Positions 9,001-16,578 are shown, counted from the first letter of the stretch. The stretch is 64,000 bases of DNA from an uncultured Clostridia bacterium (GCA_947627725.1 CANQXE010000009.1:1-64000); one strand, 5' to 3'. Numbers and translations: made by a program. The notes: generated from the sequence alone by a model not told the origin.

Positions 9001-10322
9001 GCTGCAAGTTCTACGCAAAAGAAATGGCAACCGATAACCACTATATTCTTTCGGATACAAAACACGAATTTGACACCTATTACAAAGGTCAGGAAACGGA
9101 AGTAATCAATATCAACCTTAATAACGGTGAGCCAATTATTAATGATTTTATCTATGGCACGATTAAAGGATTAAAAGTGGATAGAGAAACCGAAAAGACA
9201 ATCGAAGGTGCTTTGTTCGGTTTATTCAAATCTGACGAAACAGAGTTTACCGAAGATAATGCAATTCTTACTGCATTATCAGACAAAGACGGTATATTCA
9301 CTTTTGAAAATATCCCTTATGGTAATTGGATTGTAAAGGAATTACAGCCTGCAAAGGATTATCTGTCAACCGATGATATTCACCATATTACTGTATCGGA
9401 AAACGAACAGATAATTCAAATCACGGCAGTCAATGACCGTATTCCTGAACTCAAAACAACGGCTACAGTTGATGGTGAAAAAGAAATTTGTGCAACAGAA
9501 ACATTTACGCTTGTTGATACGGTTGAGTATCAGCACCTTATTCCAAACAAGGAATATATGCTCAAGGGCGTGCTTATGGATAAGAAAACAGGCAAAGAGC
9601 TTATCATCAATGGTGAAACCGTAACAGCCAAAACAACATTTATTCCGTCAGAGCCGAGCGGAACTGCAACCGTTGAATTTGTATTTGATGCAAAATATAT
9701 CAAGGCTGATACGGATATTGTAGTATTTGAAAGTCTGTATAAAGACGGAAAAGAGCTTGCCGTTCACGCAGATATTAACGATGAGGGTCAGACCATAACA
9801 GTGAAAGTGCCTGAAATCAAGACAACTGCAAAAGCTAACGGCAAAAAGGAAATCACGGCAAAAGACGAAATCACCATTGACGATACAGTAAAATACACCA
9901 ACCTCACACCCGGCAAGGAATACAAAATTGTCGGCACGCTTATGGACAAATCCACAGGCAAGCCGTTCAAGATTGACGGAAAGCCTGTTACAAGCGAAAT
10001 GGTATTTACACCCGAAAAATCAAGCGGCAAGGTTACTGTTTCATTTACCTTTGATTCAACTGCAATCAAGGAAACAACTGAACTTGTAGTTTTTGAAACT
10101 CTTTATCGTGAGGGTGTGGAAATTACAGTACACGCTGATATAGATGATGAAGGTCAAACCGTAAAGATTAATATTCCTGTTCCCGAAAAGCCGTCTACAC
10201 CAAAAACAGGAGATGACAGAAACTACAGTTTTTGGATTGGACTCGGCTTTATTGCTATCGGCGGTGCAATTTCAGCAGTAATCCTCAAAATCAAGGCAAA
10301 GAAAGACGAGGATGAGGATTAA
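6009..10322 (+). CDS. VaFE/SpaA-repeat thioester adhesin, LPXTG-anchored
   Basis: The 1437-residue surface protein has a signal peptide (about 1-31). An N-terminal thioester-type domain follows, with Cys70/Cys71 in TFCCQWG and a partner glutamine in CAQQYAWE (about 133). Many CnaB/SpaA beta-sandwich repeats run from about residue 300. Two VaFE-type repeats (VVFESLYKDGKE, VVFETLYREGVE) lie before the C-terminus. The sorting signal is PKTGD plus a hydrophobic segment and a lysine tail. Such adhesins are typical of Firmicutes ICEs and probably hold donor and recipient together, with cross-links by isopeptide or thioester bonds. The class B sortase at 15757 is a plausible anchoring enzyme. The leader at 5936 suggests translational control. 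Confidence 0.9.
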   Translation: MKIKNCSKKLISMLMALVICLSAFPITSFAAYITDMNSDAQFGVVSGSYEKYGHEMHYAKYDGRTYLTFCCQWGVKSPDGSTYEYNKDFVKYVNRSSSTYKDIADHIAFGYTMLYGDGLPSSKNEWIAACCAQQYAWETLGVNPSRSSWSDEYMNNTLFNKWLSDTESLMNQYYNKYPSFDGSTKNINLGSSATLTDSNGVFKYYPSFNKSVNGVTFKHTKGENKLNISVADNCTTHSVNFNSASQKIYKGLPNGDNYSSEQNNYVYFEFDSGNVQDLMFSNYVDPQTFNVKVNIEFGNLKISKSSEDEIIKNIPFTVKGNGKTYNLTTDEKGNAELKNIPVGTYQIYEGDILRYVKQAVKSVTVTDGNTANVSFKNELKKGDIKILKNSEDKIVKDFTFKVTGSDGSTYDAKTNGNGIATITDVPVYDSNNKKIVYTVQETNVPVRYVTPDGQTVTLEADKTSTVTFNNILKKFRVKVVKSDIEKGKAQGDAKLSGAKYGIFKGEQLIDTYTTDSNASFTTDYYVCDTDWTIRELESSEGYLVNDEIYKVGADPKLYTVEFNTTENKVVEQVLKGNIAIIKHTDDGSTQIETPEKGAEFQIYLKSAGSFVKADKDERDTIVCDEDGFASSKLLPYGVYTVHQTKGWDGREKIKDFDVYINSDGKTYKFLINNSNFESYIKVVKLDAETGKQIAYEGAGFEIYDSNGHRVNMQFTYPEVTTIRTFYTNSEGYLITPEKLPYGDYTLKEIQAPYGYVLDSTPIPFTVTQENSSTDTGVTVVKVKARDIAQKGIIEITKEGEIFSSVGMLGGGYIDENGNEVTFPITYSPIYETKNLANAVFQIYTAEDIVTLDGTVRAVKGELVDEITTADNGIAKSKQLYLGKYTVIEKTAPDTFVNANEQYDVEITYAGQNVSVTSTALSVFNKRQRVSVSLEKIMEQNEIFRLGNNNEILSVQFGIFADEKIKAADGKVIPKDALITYGYCNENGELTFNCDLPIGCKFYAKEMATDNHYILSDTKHEFDTYYKGQETEVININLNNGEPIINDFIYGTIKGLKVDRETEKTIEGALFGLFKSDETEFTEDNAILTALSDKDGIFTFENIPYGNWIVKELQPAKDYLSTDDIHHITVSENEQIIQITAVNDRIPELKTTATVDGEKEICATETFTLVDTVEYQHLIPNKEYMLKGVLMDKKTGKELIINGETVTAKTTFIPSEPSGTATVEFVFDAKYIKADTDIVVFESLYKDGKELAVHADINDEGQTITVKVPEIKTTAKANGKKEITAKDEITIDDTVKYTNLTPGKEYKIVGTLMDKSTGKPFKIDGKPVTSEMVFTPEKSSGKVTVSFTFDSTAIKETTELVVFETLYREGVEITVHADIDDEGQTVKINIPVPEKPSTPKTGDDRNYSFWIGLGFIAIGGAISAVILKIKAKKDEDED

Positions 10323-10672
10323 TGGAAAAGGCATATATCTGTTCCCCTCTTTCCGGGAATGAAAAAGAAAATATCAATAACGCTATTGCTTATGCAAAAT
10401 TCGTTTACCACAGATGCGGCATGATACCAATCATGTCGCATTTTTATGCACTGATATTTGATGATACAGACAAAGTACAGAGAGAACTCGGCATTTCGAT
10501 CGGACTCGGACAGATTCTTGATTCCGAGCATGTATGGGTATTCGGAAATACGATTACCGAAGGCATGGGTGAAGAAATCAGAAAGTCAATGGCACTGAAA
10601 AGACAGATTCACTATATTGACGATTATCAGTGCAAAGAAATATTGAAAGTCTACGGACAAACACAAATATAA
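10322..10672 (+). CDS. DUF4406-like nucleoside deoxyribosyltransferase-fold protein
   Basis: This encodes 116 residues whose ATG overlaps the adhesin stop by one base. YICSPLSG at the N-terminus and VWVFGNTITEGMGEEI near residue 80 match the small DUF4406/DUF7768 group, which has the nucleoside 2-deoxyribosyltransferase fold. Members are common in phages and mobile elements. Substrate and activity are unproven. Co-translation with the adhesin is likely because of the overlap. Confidence 0.65.
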   Translation: MEKAYICSPLSGNEKENINNAIAYAKFVYHRCGMIPIMSHFYALIFDDTDKVQRELGISIGLGQILDSEHVWVFGNTITEGMGEEIRKSMALKRQIHYIDDYQCKEILKVYGQTQI

Positions 10673-10688
10673 AAAAATAAATTTTAAG

Positions 10689-10753
10689 GCTGTTTTGCGT
10701 GAGCAAAATGGTTTTAAAAATACCTCTATGCTCACGCACAGCTAAGGAGGTAT
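10689..10753 (+). promoter_or_regulatory. Switch-like 5' leader (copy 3)
   Basis: Strand A (GCTG at 10689-10692 and TGCGTGAGCA at 10696-10705) pairs with C TGCTCACGCACAGC (10729-10742) over 14 pairs. Alternatively TTTTGC pairs with GCAAAA around a GTGA loop. ATACCTC (10720-10726) can pair with GAGGTAT (10747-10753), covering the ribosome site. Confidence 0.65.
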
Positions 10754-10755
10754 AT

Positions 10756-11094
10756 ATGAAAATTACGAAAAAGCAATTTGCTATTTTTGCAGTTGCATTA
10801 GTATTAATTTGTGCATTTACTGCAACAACAGTATTTGCTGCCGGAGATGTGGCAAGTGCTATCGAAGGCACATGGAATACGGCAAAATCACAGATAAAAA
10901 CTGTTGTAAACAATGTTGTATTCCCGGTTGTTGATATGGTACTTGCTATACTCTTTTTTGTAAAGGTCGGCACAGCATATTTCGATTATAAAAAGCACGG
11001 ACAGTTTGAATTCACGGCTCCGGCAATCTTATTTGCCTGTCTGATATTCACACTTACGGCTCCGCTTTATATCTGGGGTATTGTTGGTATGTAA
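10756..11094 (+). CDS. VirB2/TrbC-like small membrane protein (DUF3852-like)
   Basis: The 112-residue product starts at ATG 10756, five bases after AAGGAGGT. It has a signal peptide (cleavage near TTVFAA, residue 32), an amphipathic helix, then two transmembrane segments (FPVVDMVLAILFFVKVG and PAILFACLIFTLTAPLYIWG). This is the layout of VirB2/TrbC-type pilin-like or channel subunits of type IV secretion. DUF3852 proteins occupy this position in related elements. It precedes VirB6 in gene order, supporting a mating-channel role. Confidence 0.7.
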   Translation: MKITKKQFAIFAVALVLICAFTATTVFAAGDVASAIEGTWNTAKSQIKTVVNNVVFPVVDMVLAILFFVKVGTAYFDYKKHGQFEFTAPAILFACLIFTLTAPLYIWGIVGM

Positions 11095-11105
11095 AAAAAT
11101 ATTCC

Positions 11106-11280
11106 ATAAAAGCTGGACTTTTACAGATTAGTGTGATATATGTTGTGTTGCAGAGGAGAAATCCCCTGCGGTCGCCAGACAATGTCGCCAAACTACAAGG
11201 GGTATCCGCAGAATAAAATCTGCGGATATTTTTTATAAAAGCTGGACATTCAGACATCTTTCAATATAATGATGTCTGAA
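11106..11280 (+). promoter_or_regulatory. Structured intergenic leader with terminator (copy A)
   Basis: It opens with ATAAAAGCTGGAC and then GTGATATATGT. CCCCT near 11163 and AGGGG near 11198 can pair. An intrinsic terminator follows (TATCCGCAG/CTGCGGATA, 11203-11228, then T6). A second ATAAAAGCTGGAC (11235) and a hairpin TTCAGACATC/GATGTCTGAA (11249-11280) sit just before the ribosome site of the next gene. A related element lies at 12229-12344. Confidence 0.55.
11203..11234 (+). terminator. Intrinsic terminator
   Basis: A nine-base stem TATCCGCAG/CTGCGGATA with an eight-base loop is followed by six T. It separates the VirB2-like gene from the downstream small genes. Confidence 0.8.
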
Positions 11281-11293
11281 AGGAGGCTTGGAT

Positions 11294-11596
11294 ATGTCAG
11301 TTATAGGCAAACTGTTTTGGAACGATCACTTTATAAGCACTGTTAATGATCATTCGGAAAAAGAGAAACTGCTCGTTCAATATAATGAGATGAGCACAAA
11401 AATTACTGCTGATATGAGCTCGGAAAACAGAGATCTTTTAGATGAAATGCTATCTACGAAAAATGCAATGCACTGTTTTGATGTGGAAGATGCTTTTTGT
11501 CTGGGATTTAAAAGTGCAGTAAGAATATTATTTGAATCATATAAAGATTACTTTGATAACACAAAAGAAGGTAATTATAACGGTTTGCAAAAGTAA
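11294..11596 (+). CDS. DUF6809-like small protein, paralog 1
   Basis: The product is about 100 residues. ATG 11294 is chosen over the in-frame TTG at 11288 because AGGAGG (11281-11286) then has seven-base spacing. The N-terminus GKLFWNDHF and the helical C-terminus ending AFCLGFKSAVRIL are shared with the next two genes. These are alpha-helical proteins of unknown function with the layout of DUF6809 family members. Three in a row suggests local duplication and divergence. Confidence 0.6.
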   Translation: MSVIGKLFWNDHFISTVNDHSEKEKLLVQYNEMSTKITADMSSENRDLLDEMLSTKNAMHCFDVEDAFCLGFKSAVRILFESYKDYFDNTKEGNYNGLQK

Positions 11597-11637
11597 TATC
11601 TTTTCCGAACAAAAAACAAAACGGAGATTAATTTAAT

Positions 11638-11925
11638 ATGGAATCATTGATAGGCAAATTATTATGGAACGATGAATTTATGCTCGCTCTGAATGATAAT
11701 TCTGAAGAGTTAAGGATTAATGCAGAGATAAAAGAACTCTATGATAAAATCTTAATTGAACTTGGCCCTTATGAAAAAAGGATGTTTAAGAGCCTAATAG
11801 ATTTGAGCAATGCTGCAAACAGCTTTGAGAATGAGCGTTCCTTTTTTCTTGGATTTAAAGCAGGGATAAAAATACTGTCTGAAGCAGAATTCAATTATCC
11901 CAATCCTTTAAAAGAAGGTGATTGA
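11638..11925 (+). CDS. DUF6809-like small protein, paralog 2
   Basis: The 95-residue product is closest to paralog 1: IGKLLWNDEFM at the N-terminus and FFLGFKAGIKILSEAE at the C-terminus. Its ribosome site GGAG is upstream of the ATG. The next gene begins at or just across its stop codon. Function is unknown. Confidence 0.6.
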   Translation: MESLIGKLLWNDEFMLALNDNSEELRINAEIKELYDKILIELGPYEKRMFKSLIDLSNAANSFENERSFFLGFKAGIKILSEAEFNYPNPLKEGD

Positions 11926-11926
11926 T

Positions 11927-12220
11927 ATAGCAAAACAAAGTTTTTGCAGTGATGTTTTTAATGGCAGATTGTTCCCATTTGAAATGATTTGTAAAAATAA
12001 CGAGAATTTTGAAAAAACCCGAGAAAAACACAAAGAAGCTGAAAACCGACTGTTTGATGCATTGAATCAAGAACAGACTTTACTTTATGAAAAAGCACAA
12101 GACTGTTACACAGAATGTATAAATTCGCAGATAGAACAGGCATTTAAAATGGGATTAAAATATGCCTTTGAAATGCTTAAAGATTTAAAGGACATTGAAT
12201 TAATAAAAGAATTCAAATAA
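11927..12220 (+). CDS. DUF6809-like small protein, paralog 3, AUA start
   Basis: This is the third paralog (FCSDVFNGRLFPFEM, then EQAFKMGLKYAFEML). The in-frame GTG at 11918 overlaps the AAGGTG ribosome site and is an unlikely start. ATA at 11927 lies six bases after AAGGTG and gives M-A-K-Q-S-F, aligning with the short N-termini of such proteins. I place the start at AUA, with GTG 11918 as the alternative. About 97 residues long, it is mostly helical and of unknown function. Confidence 0.5.
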   Translation: MAKQSFCSDVFNGRLFPFEMICKNNENFEKTREKHKEAENRLFDALNQEQTLLYEKAQDCYTECINSQIEQAFKMGLKYAFEMLKDLKDIELIKEFK

Positions 12221-12228
12221 AATTTATT

Positions 12229-12344
12229 ATAAAAGCTGGACTTTCGCACTAAAGCGTGATATATGTGTTGATGTAAGAAATGCATGCTCCCTTGCTGCGA
12301 AACAATTTAATTGGGGTAACCGCTGAGTGTATACTCGGCGGTTA
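12229..12344 (+). promoter_or_regulatory. Structured intergenic leader (copy B)
   Basis: It resembles 11106-11234: ATAAAAGCTGGACTTT, then GTGATATATGTGTTG, CTCCCTTGC, GGGGTAACCGC and a hairpin TAACCGCTGAGT/ACTCGGCGGTTA (12317-12344) followed by a weak T-rich tail. It precedes the virB6-like gene. The shared order of blocks suggests a common RNA fold. Confidence 0.55.
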
Positions 12345-12366
12345 TTTCATTTTGGAGGTGGTTAAA

Positions 12367-13293
12367 ATTTTTGATTGGTTAGGCGATATTGTATCAGGAC
12401 TCGGTGATGCAATAGGAAACGCCTTTGGAAGTATTTCGGATAAATTGATTGATGGAATATTAAACCGAATTATTCAGTGGATATTTACGGTTATCTATGA
12501 CGGAATCGCTGAATTTTTTACAATGATAAGCGGACTCGGTGTTGAAATCTTTACACTTGATTGGGTAAATGCAGTCGTTAAGTTGTTTTCTCTGTTCGGC
12601 TGGACTTTGTTTGTTGTCGGGCTTGTGGTATCCGCATTTGACTTGGCTATTGAATATCAGAACGGCAGAGCAAGCATACACGGAACTGCAATAAACTGGA
12701 TTAAGGGATTTATGGCGGTATCACTGTTTACCATAACACCGATAGAGTTATATAAATTCTGTGTGACTTTGCAGAATACTTTATCAAAAGATTTAACAAG
12801 AATCTTTGCATCGCAGCAAGGAACAACACTCGGCGAGGTTGCCTTGAAAACACTACAGTTGGCATTTTTCAAGGATGGTGCAATCGTACAAGCCGGATTG
12901 TTTGAACTTGTGGCTATAATCGCACTCGGTTACTGTGTTGTAAAAATATTTTTTGACAATATAAAACGAGGTGGAATCCTGCTTGTTCAGATCGCAGTCG
13001 GCAGTCTGTATATGTTCTCAATTCCAAGGGGCTACGGAGAAGGATTTACACAGTGGATGAAACAAGTAATCGCACTTTGTCTGACTGCATTTTTGCAGAC
13101 AACTTTGTTATTTCTCGGATTGCTCACTTGGACAGACAACATGCTCCTTGCAATCGGAATTATGATGGCAGCATCGGAAGTGCCGAGAATTGCAGAGAGA
13201 TTCGGTCTTGATACAAGCGTTAAATTTAATATGATGAGTGCTGTTCACATGACTTCTACTGCTGTGAATCTTGCAAAAAATATTGCAAAATAA
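12367..13293 (+). CDS. VirB6/TrbL-like mating-channel membrane protein
   Basis: The 308-residue integral membrane protein begins with an amphipathic GLGDAIGNAFGSI helix. About six hydrophobic segments follow, including LFGWTLFVVGLVVSAFDLAI and a C-terminal LTAFLQTTLLFLGLLTW. This is the TrbL/VirB6 layout for the inner-membrane channel of type IV secretion. GGAGG ends at 12358, and ATT at 12367 lies eight bases further, reading M-F-D-W-L-G. The in-frame GTG at 12358 overlaps the ribosome site. AUU start is preferred, GTG 12358 possible. Confidence 0.8.
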   Translation: MFDWLGDIVSGLGDAIGNAFGSISDKLIDGILNRIIQWIFTVIYDGIAEFFTMISGLGVEIFTLDWVNAVVKLFSLFGWTLFVVGLVVSAFDLAIEYQNGRASIHGTAINWIKGFMAVSLFTITPIELYKFCVTLQNTLSKDLTRIFASQQGTTLGEVALKTLQLAFFKDGAIVQAGLFELVAIIALGYCVVKIFFDNIKRGGILLVQIAVGSLYMFSIPRGYGEGFTQWMKQVIALCLTAFLQTTLLFLGLLTWTDNMLLAIGIMMAASEVPRIAERFGLDTSVKFNMMSAVHMTSTAVNLAKNIAK

Positions 13294-13305
13294 GGGGATG
13301 TAATT

Positions 13306-13890
13306 ATGAAAGTCAAATTAGAAATTGAATTTGAAATGGAAACTGAGCTTGAAGAATCGGATATAACCAAAACAAAAAATGAATTGTTAAACGGTATAAG
13401 AATCGAGGACAGCGATGTTGTTGACGGATTCGAAATCACAACCGATTTTGATGACTGCGACAACACATCGGATTTCTTTATAAAGCCACATTCGGCAAAA
13501 ATCATTTCAGTAGAAGCTCCTGAATTCAGCAAGGAAGAATTATGTGTAGAAGATATCGAAGTGAATGATAATTATGATGGTATATCGTGTCAGTTTAAGA
13601 CTTGTTTTGATGTTGATAAAAAACTCGGAACAAATATAAATGACAATTGCGATTCGTGGGTGAATTTCTATGCTGAATACTTCCCCGAAAGCAGAGAGCT
13701 GAATTGCGAGTATTATGTGCATAAGCCGAATAGTTTTGAAAACCATTCATATATTCCGACAGAGGAAGAAAGATGCCTTATTATTTTTGCAATGGAAGAA
13801 TACTGTCAGGATAACTATGGTGAAAATATTTTGGAATTTATTCAGAGTGAACAAGAAGATGAAGCAATGAATATGGGAGGAATTAAATGA
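13306..13890 (+). CDS. Hypothetical acidic ICE protein
   Basis: The 194-residue, strongly acidic soluble protein has no recognised domain. It ends with an acidic segment plus AMNMGGIK, one of the Met-containing tails of the element. Its ATG follows GGGGATG and its stop overlaps the next start by four bases (ATGA). It lies between virB6 and HU, a site usually used for variable cargo. Confidence 0.55.
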   Translation: MKVKLEIEFEMETELEESDITKTKNELLNGIRIEDSDVVDGFEITTDFDDCDNTSDFFIKPHSAKIISVEAPEFSKEELCVEDIEVNDNYDGISCQFKTCFDVDKKLGTNINDNCDSWVNFYAEYFPESRELNCEYYVHKPNSFENHSYIPTEEERCLIIFAMEEYCQDNYGENILEFIQSEQEDEAMNMGGIK

Positions 13891-14468
13891 CTTATGCAGG
13901 AAATATAAATGAAATCAATCAGATTATTGTATCTGATCCGAGCTATGAAAAGGGTGTGTGGTGCAGATACGAAAATGATAATCTTAATGCAAAAAATTGG
14001 AATATTAAAATCGAAGTTAAAAAATATAATGAGAATATTGACGGCTATGATATAGCCGGCTTGGATTTTCAAATTTTACTTTCACACCCATCTGTTCGAT
14101 GTGACTTTACAGAAAATGGTATACGCTATCCAAAATCAAGTGAAATTAAGGAATATACTATTGGCGCTGATACTGCTTGCGTATCTTTTGGAATAAATGA
14201 CATTGCTGATAAAATACGCAGTGAAGTTGACGAATGGCAGCCAAGCACTTGTTTAAAAACACTTGCTGACGGTGAGTTTGGAGTAGTATATGAAGGTACA
14301 AGAGCAAACAGTGATAAGGTACATTTTATAGCTATTGCCGGATTTTTTGATAAGGATACGGGATATTCTGAGGAAGATTTGGTGAAATATTTTGAAAAGA
14401 ATTTTGCAGTTAAAAATTTATTCCCTGTTATGTCCGAGAGTGAAGAACTGACACTTGGCGGAATGTAA
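13887..14468 (+). CDS. Hypothetical ICE protein
   Basis: The 193-residue protein is coupled to the previous gene. The opening (QIIVSDPSYEKGVWCRYE) and the later GEFGVVYEG resemble domains of small proteins that follow 'DPCY/DPSY' motifs in Firmicutes elements, but I cannot assign a family. It ends SEELTLGGM. It is probably the last gene of this transcription unit, because a promoter starts at once downstream. Confidence 0.55.
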   Translation: MTYAGNINEINQIIVSDPSYEKGVWCRYENDNLNAKNWNIKIEVKKYNENIDGYDIAGLDFQILLSHPSVRCDFTENGIRYPKSSEIKEYTIGADTACVSFGINDIADKIRSEVDEWQPSTCLKTLADGEFGVVYEGTRANSDKVHFIAIAGFFDKDTGYSEEDLVKYFEKNFAVKNLFPVMSESEELTLGGM

Positions 14469-14497
14469 TTGAAAAATGGCAGCATTTGTGTTATTAT
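14469..14497 (+). promoter_or_regulatory. Sigma-A-type promoter for the HU gene
   Basis: TTGAAA (14469-14474) and TATTAT (14492-14497) are 17 bases apart. The HU start codon lies 39 bases downstream. Confidence 0.6.
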
Positions 14498-14535
14498 GAT
14501 TTTGATAAATTCAAACACACGAAAGGAAGTTTATT

Positions 14536-14808
14536 ATGAACAAAAATGAACTCGTTGCATCAGTTGCAGAGAAAGCTGAAATTTCAAAGAAGGATGCAGA
14601 AGCAGCAGTAAAGGCTGTTACAGAAGCTATTACCGAAGCACTTGCAGAGGGTGACAAGGTAGCTCTTGTTGGTTTTGGTACATTTTCTGTTAAAGAGCGT
14701 GCAGCTCGCACAGGCATCAACCCAAGAACAAAGGAAGCAGTTGAAATCCCTGCCGCAAAGGTTCCTGCATTCAAGGCTGGCGCTGCTCTTAAAGACGCAG
14801 TTAAATAA
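14536..14808 (+). CDS. hup: HU family DNA-bending protein
   Basis: The 90-residue product is full length for [22 protein letters not shown] opens the family, [20 protein letters not shown] is the DNA-binding arm, and the end is [14 protein letters not shown]. It compacts and bends DNA. On an ICE it may assist recombination, transfer initiation or silencing. It has its own promoter and terminator, so it is an independent unit inserted among transfer genes. Confidence 0.95.
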   Translation: MNKNELVASVAEKAEISKKDAEAAVKAVTEAITEALAEGDKVALVGFGTFSVKERAARTGINPRTKEAVEIPAAKVPAFKAGAALKDAVK

Positions 14809-14825
14809 TTAAGTAAAATTACCTG

Positions 14826-14859
14826 AACACCTATCAACTCCGATAGGTGTTATTTTTTT
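14826..14859 (+). terminator. Intrinsic terminator after HU
   Basis: AACACCTATC and GATAGGTGTT form a ten-base stem with a six-base loop followed by a T-run. Confidence 0.85.
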
Positions 14860-14881
14860 ACCCTAAAACAAGGAGGAAAAA

Positions 14882-15220
14882 GTGAACAAACAATTTATCT
14901 ATCCGCAGAATATGAGAGCATCTGCTACGCTGTGGCTTTGGAGTCTGAAAGACTTTGCCATTATTGTAGTCGGTGCTCTTTTTTCTGCAATGGTGCTTGC
15001 CACCACACGAATATTAATCCCTGCGGTGCTTACTGCTGCCTTCGCATTTTTAAGTATCCGCAATGATGAAACAACCATACTTGACTTCATTAAATATGCA
15101 GTCAGGTATTTCATATCCACACAGCAGTATTTCGAGTGGGGTCTGAAAAGCAAACCCTTAACAAAACAGAAAAAGGAGGTGTCGGCAAATGTTCAGGTTC
15201 AGCAAAAAGAAAAAGAATAA
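14882..15220 (+). CDS. prgI: PrgI family conjugal transfer protein
   Basis: The 112-residue product uses GTG, with AAGGAGG upstream. Two hydrophobic segments follow an N-terminal YPQNMR region (FAIIVVGALFSAMVLATTRI and LIPAVLTAAFAFLSI). The C-terminus reads FIKYAVRYFISTQQYFEWG. This matches PrgI proteins that sit next to VirB4 in Gram-positive type IV secretion and act as VirB3-like inner-membrane subunits. Its end overlaps the next gene by 32 bases. Confidence 0.85.
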   Translation: MNKQFIYPQNMRASATLWLWSLKDFAIIVVGALFSAMVLATTRILIPAVLTAAFAFLSIRNDETTILDFIKYAVRYFISTQQYFEWGLKSKPLTKQKKEVSANVQVQQKEKE

Positions 15221-15788
15221 AAATACTGTTCAGGATCTTATTGGTATTTTGCCATTTTTCAACAAGGGCTTAAAGACGAAAAACGGAGAACTTGTATATT
15301 TTATTATCAGCCCTACAAATATATCTGTGCTGTCAAATGAGAATATTCAGACAAAGATATGGCACTTGATGCAGGTTCTCTCTGCACAGCCGAATATTGA
15401 AATCACTTGTATGGACTCTTGCGAAAGGTTTGATGATAATAAATCCTTTATGCTTGAAAGATTCAATGAGGAAACCAATTTGTCGGTAAAAGAATGTATA
15501 AAAAAAGATATAGATTATCTTGATAACATTCAGATTGAAATGTCAACTGCAAGGCAGTTTATGTTTTCCGTTCGTTTCAGAAAAGAAAAGGAAGAACAGA
15601 TTTTCAATCAGGTAAACAAGGTTGAAAAGGCTATTGCAGAACAGGGCTTTGAGGTGAAAAGAGCAAAGAAAGATGATATAAAAAGATTTCTTGCAATATA
15701 CTTTGGTGCATCCATGCAGGGTGAATTAATCCCGGATGTAGACGGAGGTGACTGCTTTGAAGAAGAAATCAAAAAGGCGGTGGCTTAA
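15189..15788 (+). CDS. VirB4 N-terminal-like/TrsD-type transfer protein
   Basis: The 199-residue soluble protein begins FRFSKKKKNKN, is ordered IGILPFFNKGL then QTKIWHLMQVL, and has a helical middle with LERFNEETNLSVKE. Proteins of this size between PrgI and VirB4 in Clostridia elements resemble the N-terminal domain of VirB4/TrsD and probably help dock VirB4. That assignment is by position and general resemblance. It overlaps prgI upstream and the sortase gene downstream. Confidence 0.6.
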   Translation: MFRFSKKKKNKNTVQDLIGILPFFNKGLKTKNGELVYFIISPTNISVLSNENIQTKIWHLMQVLSAQPNIEITCMDSCERFDDNKSFMLERFNEETNLSVKECIKKDIDYLDNIQIEMSTARQFMFSVRFRKEKEEQIFNQVNKVEKAIAEQGFEVKRAKKDDIKRFLAIYFGASMQGELIPDVDGGDCFEEEIKKAVA

Positions 15789-16491
15789 TTTTATGATTAC
15801 AATTTGCTTTATTATCTTCGCAGTAGTCCTCTGCTATCTGATATATAACTTTAATATTGATTCACAGGATCAGAAACAGTTTGACGATATGGCACAGACA
15901 ATTACTATTGAAGAAGATAATGATGACAGTAACGATAGTGACAGCGGAATAACCGATTTAATAAACAGGAATTCCGATTGTATCGGCTGGCTAAGAATCA
16001 GCGGAACAAAGATTGATTATCCTGTTATGCAGACAAAGGATAATCCGCAGTATTATCTGCGCCGTGATTTCAATAAGCAGTATTCCTATTTAGGTACACC
16101 GTTTATGGACTCAAGGTGTGATGCAAACTACGATAACAACCTTATCGTTTACGGACACAATATGCGTGACGGAAAAATGTTTGCAGACCTTTTGAAATAC
16201 AGAGAACACGCTTATTTCAAAGAGCATAACCTCATTCATTTTATTACGCCGAATGGTGTTCAGGAATATGAGGTTGTTACAGTCTGCAAGGTTAAGAATG
16301 ATGATGAATGGTACAATTACACTACCCAAAAGGATAAAGAATCATTCAACAATTTAATATCCCATATTAAAAATAAATCCCTATACTTCACTCAGGATGA
16401 GATACAGTATGGGGATTATTTTTTAACCCTTTCTACTTGTGAATATTCACAAACAAACGGAAGATTAATCGTTATAGCAAAAAGAAGATAA
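15757..16491 (+). CDS. srtB: Class B sortase
   Basis: The 244-residue transpeptidase has an N-terminal membrane anchor (FMITICFIIFAVVLCYLIY). The sortase core begins WLRISGTKIDYPVMQ. The catalytic triad is visible: His in VYGHNM, Cys in LSTCEY and Arg in NGRLIVI. It should attach LPXTG-like proteins to the wall, most likely the adhesin at 6009. TTG 15757 is the start that fits GGAGG spacing, since the in-frame GTG 15748 overlaps that site. No terminator follows before the virB4 leader. Confidence 0.9.
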   Translation: MKKKSKRRWLNFMITICFIIFAVVLCYLIYNFNIDSQDQKQFDDMAQTITIEEDNDDSNDSDSGITDLINRNSDCIGWLRISGTKIDYPVMQTKDNPQYYLRRDFNKQYSYLGTPFMDSRCDANYDNNLIVYGHNMRDGKMFADLLKYREHAYFKEHNLIHFITPNGVQEYEVVTVCKVKNDDEWYNYTTQKDKESFNNLISHIKNKSLYFTQDEIQYGDYFLTLSTCEYSQTNGRLIVIAKRR

Positions 16492-16504
16492 CCTATTAAA
16501 ATGA

Positions 16505-16574
16505 GTTGTTTTGCGGCAGAACGCAAAACAACTACAGAGTAGGATTATTGCCTTCTGTCGCAAAAGACAGGAGG
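16505..16574 (+). promoter_or_regulatory. Switch-like 5' leader (copy 4)
   Basis: GTTGTTTTGCG (16505-16515) and CGCAAAACAAC (16522-16532) make an 11-base hairpin. TTTTGCGGCAGAA can alternatively pair with TTCTGTCGCAAAA (16553-16565). CCTTCTGTC (16551-16559) and GACAGGAGG (16566-16574) form a nine-base hairpin around GCAAAA that buries the ribosome site. Confidence 0.7.
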
Positions 16575-16578
16575 TAAA

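Noticed and set aside
10578-10973. Minus-strand ORF opposite the VirB2-like gene
   Set aside because: It is a frame shadow of real plus-strand genes, with no ribosome site or family resemblance.
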